This document shows positions 43,526 through 54,954 of a stretch of 64,000 nt of DNA, in pieces. The stretch spans positions 2,899,219-2,963,218 of the forward strand of contig NC_046627.1 in assembly GCF_900324465.2 (NCBI RefSeq). The letters run 5' to 3'. This DNA is from Anabas testudineus (Eukaryota; Chordata; Actinopteri; Anabantiformes; Anabantidae). The notes under the pieces are model-generated. The model was not told where the DNA came from. It worked only from the letters and a program-made list of their open reading frames with translations, and made no database searches. Both the position numbers and the translations under genes were made by a program. Positions within the stretch are counted from its first letter, which is position 1, and every line of letters begins with the position of its first letter.

Positions 43526-46500
43526 CAGACAGACGCAACAGATACCTGCTTTTGATGACCATGTCAGTGTTTATTAGGGTTTTGAACAGTTTCAGCTTCT
43601 CTTTATTTAAACTGTGTCCTGTCCGGCAACAGACCATACAACAGAAAGTAAACCAGTATACATACAGTTAAATTAAAGGAAAGATGGAGAGAAGGGAGAG
43701 AGAGGGGGGAGACAAAGTTGGACCAAGAGAAAGAGCTCTACACCTAGCTAAACAGAGTTCAACCAGCAGCAACAACAAACAGTAATAATACTAAGCAAAG
43801 CAAAGGGAAGTAGAATCATGATCAAACACAGCACCAAGTGCCTGCTGGGAGATTAGTCTGCACAGTGTGAGGGATCATAATAAAATGTTTTTACCTGCAC
43901 CTGAGTAACCAGGCTACACCAGTGTTCTCATGTCATCTGGGAATATTTTCACATGCAGTGGATGAGTAATCTGATCCACATTGAGCTTAGTTTGGAAGCA
44001 TTTTTATTGAAACATGCAGCAGTTAGACGGTTACAGGAAATCTGCTTTGGTGGATTCCCTCTATGAGCTGTGAATCCGTGAGGTTTTAACCTTAATATGT
44101 GAAGTGCCTTGAGAAAAAGTGCCAAGAAATCAAATCCTAATTTCCCATTTGCTCAGGAAAGCCGGATGGAACCTGGTTACTTATGTCACACTATCAGCAC
44201 CTCAGTGGCTGTTTTTACTTCAAACATTATGTCAATGCACTGTTTGCACAACTGAGCCAGCAAAATAATTTTTTTTTACAATGCGACTGGTTACTTCAGG
44301 AAAGCGCAGATCAGTCAGGTGCCTATTATGACTGACGTTCATACTAAGCTATAGTACATAAAGTAAAGTAGTGGGACATTAAACAAATAAATAGCAATAA
44401 CAGTGATCTATAAAGTCTGAGGAGACAGGATATGTGCTTGTCATCTTATTCAGGATACTGTGATTATTTTATTCTTTGTGCTGTTTAAAGTCTAAAATTG
44501 ATCGCAGTGAACACCTCAGTCAGGTGAAACAGACACTAGGTGATGACCAAAGCCAGAGTGTATGTATGTATATGTGTTTTTATTTGTGCATATTTTTATT
44601 ACTATTAAAGAAAGTAAACTATCTTATTTTGGCCACTTTTTACTTTCTTGATATGAGAAATAAGCAGTGCAGTTTAATTGTCTTAACTCTAAGCACTCTA
44701 AGTGTCACGTGACACCCAAGGGCTAGGTGGGAGAAATAAAAGGGACAAGCTACATATTGATCATATTTTTTATAGGAAAAGAACCAGAACAACAGAAACT
44801 AGAACTGTCCTTTGAACTAAACAGTTCACGTTTGTATTTGTCATATATCAAAAACAGTGACAGACTCCAAAGTGCTTTTACATAGACTTGCTGTCACCCT
44901 GATTGTCGTCTCATTGCCATGTCCCGCTGGCTGTTGTGGACACAAATGACTAAAGGCGAGTGCGACCTCCAGAGCAGCAGAATGAACACATGTTCATTAT
45001 ATTATTATGTATGTTACACATTGAATGTGATCAATTTCTTCTTCATTGTTTGAGTCTTTTTGTGACATATTTATGTTTTTAAGTCTCTTCCAGAATTTAC
45101 CTTATATATTAAAACTTTCTTATGTAACGACAGCTGACTCATGTTTCATTTTTCTAAAAGAAAAATTGAAAAACACCCTGTTTTGTCTGTTTCTGTTTAT
45201 TTTTAGTGATAAATGATTTTTGGTGCAGTATTTACTATTGTAGTAGAAAAAAACCTAAGTCTTTCTCTTTCAAATCGTTGCATTGTTTTTTATATATGGA
45301 TTTTTCACAGGGTTGCACATTAACCAAAACACTGAAATACTCAAATTTTTAAGTGAAAGTGCTGAAATGTGAGATGAAATTACTGAAATGACAGAAGAAA
45401 CATGTTCCACCCTCTTCTCATCTCACTGTCACGAGGGTGAAAATGAGGTAATCAATATGCAACGTAATACAGAAACAGTAATAAATACTGGAGTCAGTAC
45501 AGGTATTAGATATTGTTAGTGAGTGAATAATGATGGACAGGTATGCTTTGCCCTCTCATGAGAGTACTGAGTACTATGCTGTACATACATATTGTCCTTC
45601 TTTGTACCATTTTATTTCCTTATTCTTATAATAAACTACTCAACAGACCACCTTGATAGAAATTCAGTTTATTTCTACGTCACTAACATCACGTTTTTCT
45701 GTGCTGTTTCTCTTTTCACGGTCTGTGGTTGTGGTTGTATATGTGCTCACTGTTACCTGTGCTGCAGAGATGGGACTCGATTAGCCACAAGAGAAATTAA
45801 ACGGGTCACATTTTCAATCTGACAACTTTATGAAACCCACAGAACCACACGAGAAGTCACACCAAAGTTTGTTGATCAGAGAAACAAGATCAGTGCTGCA
45901 CTGATGACAGCAGGGTCTTAAACATACATGTAAAAATACATATTTATGCTAATTTGTTAGGTTTTTATTACTTTTTTAAAAGTTATTCATGTTTAAGTGC
46001 ACTTTACATCAGTATAATGCAGTAAAAGACACCAAGGAAGAAATGTTCAACTATCTTATGAGACAATAATACTGTGAAACTGAAACAATCATCATCTTTA
46101 CTTCCCAAATGAATAAATAAGTGTAATTAAAGAAAAAGTGATAAACTACTTTTTAACATGTCCATTAAAATCACTGCATAAATACAGTACAATTATATTT
46201 TGAGCACATATAATGTCAAAAAAATCTGTCACAAAACAGGAAATTAGAAGGCAGAGCTGCAACTGACCGACCACAAGGTACCAACACATATTTACTCTGC
46301 ATATAAAGTAAGTCAAGAGACTTATGAGAAACCTCAACAGCATTAGTTCACTGGAATCAACAGGAAGTAGTTTCTGCTGTAGTTTCACAGGAATTTTATT
46401 TTTAAAAAACAGGAAGTAGTTTCTGCTGTGGTTTCATAGGAATTTTTGTTTTAAAAACAGCAAAATGATCAACTAATAAATGAAAACACATTGAAAGACT

Positions 46501-46902
46501 GAACCTCAGTACCAACAAGTTAAAATGTATGTATTTATTATGTTAGAAAATAATTCAGTCTCAGTTAAATTAGACAGTTTTGACATGAATACTGAGTGAT
46601 GGATACGGCTTGGCAGCACCACATACTTTTTATTTTCATAAAACATGTCGGAGTCAGACTTTATGTTCATATTATACATCAAACACTCTAATTGAATAGC
46701 AGTGGAGATCAGAAGGGTAATACCTGCTCCCTGTCTTAGCTAAATTAAAGAAAATGTACTGTGAGTGAAGTGTGTGAAGTTCTAATTGATGTAATTAATT
46801 GAAATCATTATGAAACAAGCTGAAAATATAAAATGTCAAACAACAGAAATTCAGTGAGTGTAAATTCTAGTGATTTCATTTACACAAATGTTTGTGTCTG
46901 AC
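43526..46902. other. 3' flank of V-set gene 1, including a duplicated block
   Basis: No further gene recognised. A 14-bp perfect palindrome GTGTCACGTGACAC lies at 44702-44715. From about 45290 to 46470 the sequence is closely matched at 54955-56690; a diverged third copy of its centre lies at about 62950-63250. The short open frame at 45592-45822 has no known domain and is not conserved in length, so it is not called. Confidence 0.5.
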
Positions 46903-48043
46903 CTTAGATTAGAACAAGATTTAATGTGAACCAGCAAAACCAGACCAGAGACAGATGAAACAGATAACAACACAGAGAGCGAGAGAAGAGGGTGACGAAG
47001 AATCTAGGGCGGAGGAGAATGAAGGTGGAGATGTGCTGGAAGATCTCTCTACAAAATAAACAAAAGTTATTTTTAATGAATTAAACATGAACGACAACAG
47101 ATACGTTAATAATCTTCATTTATTCAACATAGTGAACAAGATCAGCTGAAGACTTGTCCTCACCCTCCTGACCTGTGACAGAGATCCAGCTGGGTGGAGA
47201 CTCTCCATGACTGCTGATGTGACACTTGTAGAGGCCTTCATCAGACTTGGTAACATGGTGGATGGTCATGTGACCTGTAGGCTCAGTCCTGATGAGGGAG
47301 CCATCTTTATAGAAATCAGCTGGGAGCTTGGAGGGAGGGCTCTTTGTTTGACAGTGCAGAGTGACATCATGTCCCTCCATCACAGGGAGGACAGGACTCT
47401 GCAGGATCACTGATCCACCTCAACACAGAGACAAACTACAGCATTTCATCCATTTCCACACAGACTCATCAACACTAACTCCACAGTCTGATCTTACCAG
47501 AGACAGTGATGTTGATGATGCTACTGGTTGATCCCTCTCTGGACTCACACCAGTAAACTCCACTGTCCAGTGGGAAGATATCGTTGATGTTTCAAGAAGA
47601 ACCAGCTGGTTTTCCCCAGTCTTCTCTACACTTAGTCATCTGTTGTTTGGTTGTGTTCCTCCTCAGTGTCCATCCAGCAGAGCTGTCGTCCTCCTCACAG
47701 CTCAGAGACACAGACTGATCTTTAAAGACCTGAGAGCTGTTGAGACTCACAGTCAGACGAACTGTGGGGTTTAAATAAAGAACTACTGATATGTCCATTG
47801 TTGTCAAAACTAATAAAACCTCCCAATTATTAAAATACAACAAGAAAACCCAATTTAAACCCAAAACATAATACAGTGGCAAGATATACTTTCATGGAAT
47901 TTCATGTTTTTTTCCATTAATTTGTCATAAAATGTGCTCTGATCTTCATCTAAGTTACAATAATAGAAAAACACAGTCTGCTTAAAATAATAGTACACCA
48001 ACATTAGATGTTTTCATCTTTTTACTGAACATAACATGTAAAC

Positions 48044-49150
48044 ATTCACAGTGCAGGGTGGAAAAAGTAACCCCTAGCCTAATGACTTCTCCAAGAGCTA
48101 ATTGGAGCCAGGAGTGAGTCAACCTTGAATCAAATCAGTGTGATGATATTGGATGTGTTGCTGAAAGCTGTCCTGCCCTTTAAAAACACACACCAGTTTT
48201 GGGCTGACTGGTTTCATGAAGCTGGAAAGGGTTACAAAAGTATCTCCAAAAGTTGAGCCCTGTTGCTACTCTCCCTAGGCGTGGTCGTCCTGTAAAGATG
48301 ACTGAAAGAGCACAGCTCAGAATGCTGAATGAGGTAAAGAAGAATCCTAGAGTGTCAGGTAAAGACTTAAAGAAATCTCTGGCACATGCTAACATTTTCT
48401 TTGACACATCTACAATAAGGAAAACATTAAACAAGAATGGAGTACATGGGAGGACACTACGGAGGAAGACATTGCTGTCCAAAAAACATGTTGCAGCACG
48501 TTTGAAGTTTGCAAAAGAGCACCTGGATGTTCCACAGCACTACTGGCAAAATATTCTGTGGACAGATGAAACCAAAATTGAGTTGTTTGGAAAAAAACAC
48601 ACAACACTATGTGTGGAGAAAAAAAGGCACAGCACACCAACATCAAAACCTCATCTCCACTGTAAAACATGACAGAGGGAGCATCATGGTTTGGGGCTGC
48701 TTTGCTGCCTCAGGGCCTGGACGGATTGTTGTCATTGATGGAAAAATGAATTCCAGAGTTTATCAAGACATTTTGCAGGAAAACGTAAGACCATCTGTCC
48801 GCCAACTGGACACCACAGAGGATGGGTGATGCAACAGGACAATGATCCAAAGCATACAAGTAATTCAACAAAAGAATTCAACAGAACAAAATACGCCTTC
48901 AGAGTCCTGACCTCAACTCAATTGAAATGCTGTGGCATGACCTTAAGAGAGTCATTCACACCAGACATCCCAAGAATATTGCTACACTGAAACAGTTTTG
49001 TGAAGAGGAGTGGTCCAAAATTACTCCAGATCGTTGTGCAGGTCTGATCTGCAACTACAGGAAACGTTTGGTTGAGGTTATTGCTGCCAATAAACGGTCA
49101 ACCAGTTATTAAGTCCAGGTTCACATACTTTTTCCACCCTGCACTGTGAA
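48044..49150 (+). mobile_element. Tc1-like DNA transposon, defective, nested
   Basis: Terminal inverted repeats CAGTGCAGGGTGGAAAAAGTA (inner part) face each other at about 48050 and 49146. The transposase starts at 48298 ([15 protein letters not shown]) with a paired helix-turn-helix region. The catalytic domain has WTDETKIELFG (first Asp), QQDNDPKHTS (second Asp, about 48835) and SPDLNSIEMLWHDLKR (Glu, about 48925). The frame shifts near 48600 and again after 48829, so no full transposase can be made. Size of about 1.1 kb is short for Tc1. Confidence 0.85.
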
Positions 49151-49152
49151 TG

Positions 49153-49402
49153 TTCAATTCAATTCAATTTTATTTGTAGAGCGCTTTTTACAATTGACAT
49201 TGTCACAAAGCAGCTTTACACAACCAAAGAACAGTACATGAACAGTGTATGTGTATGAATCATAATAATCATATTGTCCCTGATGAGCAAGCCGAGGGCG
49301 ACGGTGGCAAGAAAGAACTCCCTGAGAAGGCAACAGGAAGAAACCTTGAGAGGAACCAGACTCAACAGGGAACCCATCCTCATATGGGTGATTACATGCT
49401 GT
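49153..49402 (-). mobile_element. 5'-truncated L2-like LINE tail
   Basis: About 250 bp on the minus strand match the last 250 bp of the LINE at 4870-7836, from CAGCATGTAATCACCC to the ATTGAATTG-type end. Only the 3' tail is present, typical of LINE truncation or of a SINE that uses the same tail. It directly abuts the right end of the nested Tc1. Confidence 0.8.
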
Positions 49403-51215
49403 GTAGGCAGCAGTCAGTCTAATATAATAGTAGAATGTTTACATGTTATGTTCAAGAAGAAAATGAAAACATATAATGTTTGTGTAGTATTAATTTAAGC
49501 AAACTGTGTTTTTGTATTGTTGTGAGTTAGTTGAAGATCGGAGCACATTTTATGACCAATTCATGCAAAACTCCACGTTATCCCAAAGGGTTCACATACT
49601 TTTTCTTGCCACTGTATGTGAATGTTTTGACAGTTAGTTGACAGAAATATCACAAATTTGTTTCTGCAGAGTTTCCAGCTCCACTTTCTATTGACATGAA
49701 CATTCATGAATGAAAGATTCATTTTACCCACAGAACATGATCGTGATTAACAGAATTGTATTTTTAAGAGAAAAGGTTGAAAATCAACACTTAATGTGTG
49801 ACAGGAGAAGTTCACTAACCTTGGTTTGTTGTGCAGCAGAGCAGCGAGGTCACAACTACAGAGAAATTACTCTGATGTTATTTTAAGGTTCACAATAAGA
49901 CAGTTCATCTATTATTATAATTTTCAGCCTTAGTGCAGAGTTTTAAGCTGTAAACACTCAGACAACCTCCATCAGAAACATCTGTCTTTCAGTGTGTAGC
50001 TGATCCAGGTCATGTCATGTGATAGAAGTACGTTACATGACAATAGTTTTTGACCTTGTTCCTTGTCAACAGGAATTTCTCCTGATTCTCTAAATCTTTT
50101 TCTGATATTATGAACTGTAGATGATGAAATAATCAAAGTCTTTGTCATGTTATATTGAGAACATGTCATCTCTAACCAGACACACACTCCTGTCACAGAA
50201 TGATGAACCTAGCTCAGTGTTTGTTCTTTGTTTTCTTATATTATTTTGCTTTTTGTAGTTTCACCTGAAACACTTTACTGTTACTGACTTTATTTTCATA
50301 TCATGTCCTTCAATCGTCCTTCAATAACACAAACACACTGATTCTCTACTTACACAGCAGCGGTGTAGAGACGTTCCCTCCATTCCCCTGCACAGTTATT
50401 GGTGATCAGCTTGTTGAGTCTTCTGTTGCTGACAGTAAATCCCGCCTTCTTCCTCTGTGTATGTGAGTGTGTGGTTATCACCTCTTTGTCATGAAACCCT
50501 GTCCTGCATCACGCTGCTCTGTCTTCTACCTCTGTTAACAGTGTCTCTCTTTCTCTGGTCTTAAAGATTCTTTCTATGATACCAGTGTTACAGATGTTTG
50601 ATGGTGACTGAGCTGGAAGAACATGCAGCAGAGTCTGAACGTGTCCACAGGGACATGAACCGATGCCAGTTATCACTGAATAATGTTACAGGCACCATGT
50701 GATTAATTTACTTATTCTAGGGTTTATAGTGGAACCTCGTTTTGATGAGACGCTGTGACGACCCTCTCTGGAAACATCTTTCTCTCTGCAGGAGATTTAG
50801 CTGGAGGTTATTTTCAGAAACAAGGAACTGAACTGTGAAGTCTTCACAGAAAAAACTTCTTGTTACGCTTTATTCACAGTAACATCAGCTAAAGCAGAAC
50901 CTGCTGAAATAGTTCACTGAAACCAACGAGAGGAAGTTGATGCAGTCGTTTTATCTGTTTAAAAACCGTGGTTTCTTTAGTGTCGGTCCACCATTCACCA
51001 TCCTACTGCTAGAAATACTAGAAACTGAACGTGGATTAATCTACTGCTGAAAACTGTTTAAGAAAAGAAGGAAAAACAATAGAAGGTACTGATCAAACAC
51101 AGACCTCGACTGTTTCTGATCAATGAACGACTGAAAATCAGATTTTTATTTAATGACAACTCAAATATTTTATCTTCATTGAAGAAGAAGAACACATTGA
51201 TCACAATGGATCAGT

Positions 51216-51349
51216 TCAGAAGTGATGTTCTGTGGTGACGTCATCATAGTCATCATCCAATCCCTGCTCAGCCTGGAGGGGTGAGGTCATCACCATGGAA
51301 ACAGACAGGTGATTTTCTACAGTCAGAAAATGTTAAAAAGAAAAAGTAG

Positions 51350-51380
<31 letters not shown>

Positions 51381-52730
51381 CTGATTGATTGATTGATTGA
51401 TTGATTGATTAGTGTTTGTGAGGTCAGTGACTGATTCAGAGTTACCTGTGGGTCTGTGTCGATATAAAGACACCATGAGGAGAGTGGAGATGAAGTACGG
51501 ACAGAACACCACCAGGTGGAGGACCAGTGTGAACACAAGCTGGAGGGAGGTGGAGGAAGGAGGTGGAGTTGTAGAGGTTGGTTGGGCTGTGGTTGTTATT
51601 TTACCTGTAAAGAGAATTCACCTGTTCAGGTGAATGTGTGGATGAAATAAATGTTGAACTCAGAGTTTTCCTCCTGACCTGTGACAGAGATCCAGCTGGG
51701 TGGAGACTCTCCATGACTGCTGATGTGACACTTGTAGAGGCCTTCATCAGACTTGGTAACATGGTGGATGGTCATGTGACCTGTAGGCTCAGTCCTGATG
51801 AGGGAGCCATCTTTATAGAAATCAGCTGGGAGCTTGGAGGGAGGGCTCTTTGTTTGACAGTGCAGAGTGACATCATGTCCCTCCATCACAGGGAGGACAG
51901 GACTCTGCAGGATCACTGATCCACCTCAACACAGAGACAAACTACAGCATTTCATCCATTTCCACACAGACTCATCAACACTAACTCCACAGTCTGATCT
52001 TACCAGAGACAGTGATGTTGATGATGCTACTGGTTGATCCCTCTCTGGACTCACACCAGTAAACTCCACTGTCCAATGTAATGACATAAGTGATGCTACA
52101 AGAAGAACCAGCTGGTTTTCCCCAACCATCTCCACACTCAGCTCTGGTGTCTGTGGTTGTGTTCCTCCTCAGTGTCCATCCAGCAGAGCTGTCGTCCTCC
52201 TCACAGCTCAGAGACACAGACTCTCCTTCAAACAGCTGAGATCTGCTGGGACTCACAGTCAGACGAGCTGCAGAAACTAAATGTTTATAACAACGATTGA
52301 AAGACCTCATAAATAACTCACAAACATGTTAAAAGCTCATCTTATCATCTTCAGTCTCTAAAACCACTGAACTTCCAGCTTCAACACTAACTGTGAGTTT
52401 CAGACTGTGGTAGAAGATGTTCACTGACCTCCGTTATCTGTCCAGCTCAGCAAAGACGTCACAACTAAAGAGAAATGAGAAGTTTTAAAGGACAAACAGT
52501 GAAACCTGGTGATTGGTTTAAAGGAAGTGATAGGATTTCCTGAAAACAACAATCGTCGTCTTCACATTTATCACCAATGTCTTTGAAACGTCTCTGAACT
52601 TCCAGCTCATTTTTTGTCCTGATCAACACATTTTGTTTCTCATTTTCACTCCTCAACATATATAATCATTCTCTTTCTGATAGAGCAGATTGTACTTACG
52701 GACTAAACACTGAAGACACGTTGTTCTCAT
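51216..52730 (-). CDS. Fc-receptor-like membrane protein, copy 3 (intact)
   Basis: Six exons in phase: 52700-52730 (ATG), 52429-52464, 52004-52267, 51679-51924, 51446-51604 and 51216-51316. They total 837 nt, or 278 residues. The leader is [18 protein letters not shown]. Domain 1 reads [19 protein letters not shown] and ends SGVYWC. Domain 2 is identical in protein to the other copies. The stalk ([15 protein letters not shown]) and helix ([18 protein letters not shown]) are of the type seen in copy 1. The tail exon ends [13 protein letters not shown]. Introns are small, and the last one holds a GATT microsatellite. A poly(A) signal may lie at 51145-51150 (TTTATT on plus). It is likely an immune surface receptor; the ligand is unknown. 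Confidence 0.85.
51354..51410. repeat. (GATT)n microsatellite in last intron of FcRL copy 3
   Basis: About 14 GATT units with one GACT interruption, at the same intron position as the repeat at 3756-3808. Confidence 0.9.
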
Positions 52731-53157
52731 CGCACCTCTTGATGATCCGAGTTGACTTGTGATCTGACCTATTTCCCTAAACTAGAACAGACATTTTCCA
52801 GAGCTGTTAGTAGGTAAAGCTGTTAAACTGCTAACGATGATCTTCTTCAGAGAGAACCACACATATGACTTCTCTCGTCTTGCTCACAGCATCTGTGATT
52901 CTTTTTAAATCCACTCCTAAAAACAGATCAATACTTAAAACTGAAGCTGTGAACCGACTCCATGCGAAATGTGACCACTATCATCTGTGAGGTTCTTTTC
53001 TTCTTTAATAACAGAACAGTCCAGATTTTATCTGCCGCCCACTCACATGTGAGACTTCCCACACAGTCTGCAGCTTTAGCTTTAAGTGCTGCTGGGAAAC
53101 TGCACTGTGAAGAAAATTCAAGTTTCCTGTTTTCATTCCTCCTGCTGGCTCTACACG
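52731..53157. other. Spacer upstream of FcRL copy 3
   Basis: No gene seen. The first part resembles the 5' flank of FcRL copy 4 only up to about 52755, where the two diverge. Confidence 0.4.
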
Positions 53158-53930
53158 TTTCAGTTCTGCCTTCGCCCCCTGGCTGTTGGTTTGATTTTTG
53201 TTTGGAGCTCGTCTCACTTCCTGATCCATTCTACCTGTCAGTCTCCTTCCCTTTGAGCTCCCTCTCTCTTGTGTTGATCTCTGGTTTGTTTGATTTCTTT
53301 TGCATACAGAACCTCGCCACTCGTTCGAATCACTTCAACTCACGTTTTGTTTGTTAGTTTATTGGATTTTCTCTGGACTTCTTTTCACTGGATTATCCAT
53401 TGGACTCTCCACCACACTCTGCACATGTTTGTTTGTTTGTGCGTCAGTAGGTTGACTCTCTGAACTTTGCCACTCATGTTTGTTAGTTTGTTTGTTGGTT
53501 TGTTTGTTGATCGGTCTCCAAACCATTCACCTCACACGTTTGTTGGACTTTGTCGTTCTGGTTTGTAAGTTGATTTTTCTGCATTGTGCTCAGTTTATCG
53601 CTGTTACTTTGTACTGTTTTGTTGGTTCCTTAGCGTCATCCTGCCTGTTGCAGTGATCTTCTGTTCGGTAATTTGTATTTCTTATTAGTATTTATTCTGT
53701 ATTTGTGTTGTTACTTTGTCTGTTACTTAGTTCTTTTACCTGCCTTAGAGGAGCGTTTTTGTTGATGCTCTGTATTCATGCTTTTGTTTGGAACTTCATC
53801 ACCGTTTTTCAGCTCTCTTTTAGTTGTTGTTTTAGTGTTTGTTAGTTTTTTGTGTCCCCTGTTTTTGAACCGGATTGATTATTTAATAAAACCTTTTTTG
53901 TTTGTACTCGTTTTGACAATTCGTAACAAC
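53158..53930 (+). mobile_element. Unclassified insertion of about 775 bp, possibly retroelement-derived
   Basis: The related sequence at 59390-59440 runs straight from CTCCTGCAGACTCTACAC into AGTGGCCATCCACCCTA. Here the two halves are held apart by about 775 bp. The insert is rich in TTTGTTTG words and has TTAATAAAACC close to its right end. It has no open frame of note. A solitary terminal repeat of an LTR-type element or another retroelement tail would both fit; the family is not known. Confidence 0.45.
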
Positions 53931-54479
53931 ACAGTGGCCATCCACCCTAAAACAACCAAACTCAGATAAAATAAATCAAATATAGATGTGAGAATGAGAT
54001 GTAACTGGTTTGTCTACGAAGCAGTCATAACTGTATCTAAAGAACCAGACTTGTTTTAGTACGACTGATAGAAACTTGTAAAGAGACAGAAAAACAGTCT
54101 GACAAAGGCACCGTTGATTCAGCCTACAAACCACATATATCCATGAGGATAAAGCTTGAGGAAAACTTGAGGGAAATTTGTCAAATTTGTGGTTGGTTAA
54201 AAAATAGACTAAAGCAGTAGAGAAAACTCTTAACTTACAGTAAACTTCACCCGTTTGCCTCATTTTGTGTATCTTGAATTTCTGGATAAATCACAGTCGT
54301 GCTAACGGCTTTGTCCTTAACCGTGTGTCAGCTCCACACCTAGAAATTATGCTGAGAAATGTGAAAATGTGAGCTTCAGAGGACCAGGTGATGAACTGGA
54401 GCTGTGTGAATCTGACCTCATCAAGCGCTTTACTGATGTTTACTTTGCTCTTCGATCTGGATTTTCTGGTTTTATCCAG

Positions 54480-54658
54480 ATCTACAACAGATCACAGTAA
54501 ATGCTGGACAGGATGTTCAGATTCACAGATGAAGGACGGAGACGTGTCTGTGATTCTGAAGAACGTCAACATTAATGATACTGGAACATATGAGTGTTAT
54601 GTTGGATATGAAGGAAAACCTGAGCTCATCAACACCATCAACCTGACAGTTGAACCAG
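54480..54658 (+). pseudogene. V-set Ig exon with internal deletion (dead paralogue)
   Basis: The exon keeps its acceptor (TTTATCCAG) and donor (GTGAGT) but is 179 nt, against 333-360 nt in the V-set genes. It starts LQQITVNAGQDV and, in another frame, ends KDGDVSVILKNVNIND then GTYECYVGYEG. The middle of the domain, including the first Cys and Trp, is deleted and the frame is lost. The intron that follows (54659 onward, with a TG microsatellite) is nearly identical to the intron of V-set gene 2 at 61310-61590. Downstream exons are missing: at about 54950 the sequence switches to the block shared with 45290. Confidence 0.75.
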
Positions 54659-54663
54659 GTGAG

Positions 54664-54665
<2 letters not shown>

Positions 54666-54719
<54 letters not shown>
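54666..54719. repeat. (TG)n microsatellite after the V-set pseudoexon donor
   Basis: About 26 TG units starting 6 bp after the 5' splice site, as in V-set gene 2. Confidence 0.95.
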
Positions 54720-54720
<1 letters not shown>

Positions 54721-54954
54721 ATCAGAGTTGAAGCTGCTTCCTGGTTGTTGATGTGAGAGTGAAACATCACAGATCAGATGTTGGTGTTGATGAGACTTTG
54801 TAGAAAACAGCTGGTATGAGTGATGGGATCAAAGTGCAGTAGATAATGTCTGACAGGAGTTTGAAGAGGAAATGGATTCTGTTGTGTTCTTCACTCATCA
54901 CCTACCTGACACCTGCTGACTCACTGCTGAGGACAAATGAGGTGAAGGAAGCCT

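Larger units (their letters stand above)
47872..49617. mobile_element. Tc1/mariner-type element with long terminal inverted repeats, host to two later insertions
   Basis: The left end starts TACAGTGGCAAGA and the right end is its inverse (TCTTGCCACTGTA), next to a TA. The inverted arms run on inward for well over 150 bp: left 47965-48047 and right 49431-49510 match as inverse copies (for example TGAACATAACATGTAAACATTC). So this is a foldback-like MITE or long-TIR element without its own transposase. The middle is filled by a separate Tc1 element and an L2-type tail. Confidence 0.7.
46903..50383 (-). pseudogene. Fc-receptor-like gene copy 2, broken
   Basis: The gene has the same plan as copy 1: candidate first exon near 50354-50383 (start MEGTSLHRC), leader exon 49820-49855 (LVTSLLCCTTNQ), Ig domain 1 at 47498-47761, Ig domain 2 at 47173-47418 and a stalk/transmembrane exon near 46903-47048. 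Domain 1 carries an in-frame TGA at 47592-47594 where the other three copies have a Cys (GSSC). The transmembrane exon is 146 nt, not 3n as its neighbours' phases need (copy 4 has 174 nt). No tail exon was recognised. Domain 2 encodes the same residues as the other copies, so the loss is recent or the exon has been converted. A nested Tc1 complex lies in the intron between leader and domain 1. Confidence 0.75.

Noticed and set aside
45592-45822. Cys-rich open frame in the duplicated block
   Set aside because: The counterpart at 55300-55530 and the third copy at 62950 do not keep the frame, and no domain is recognisable.
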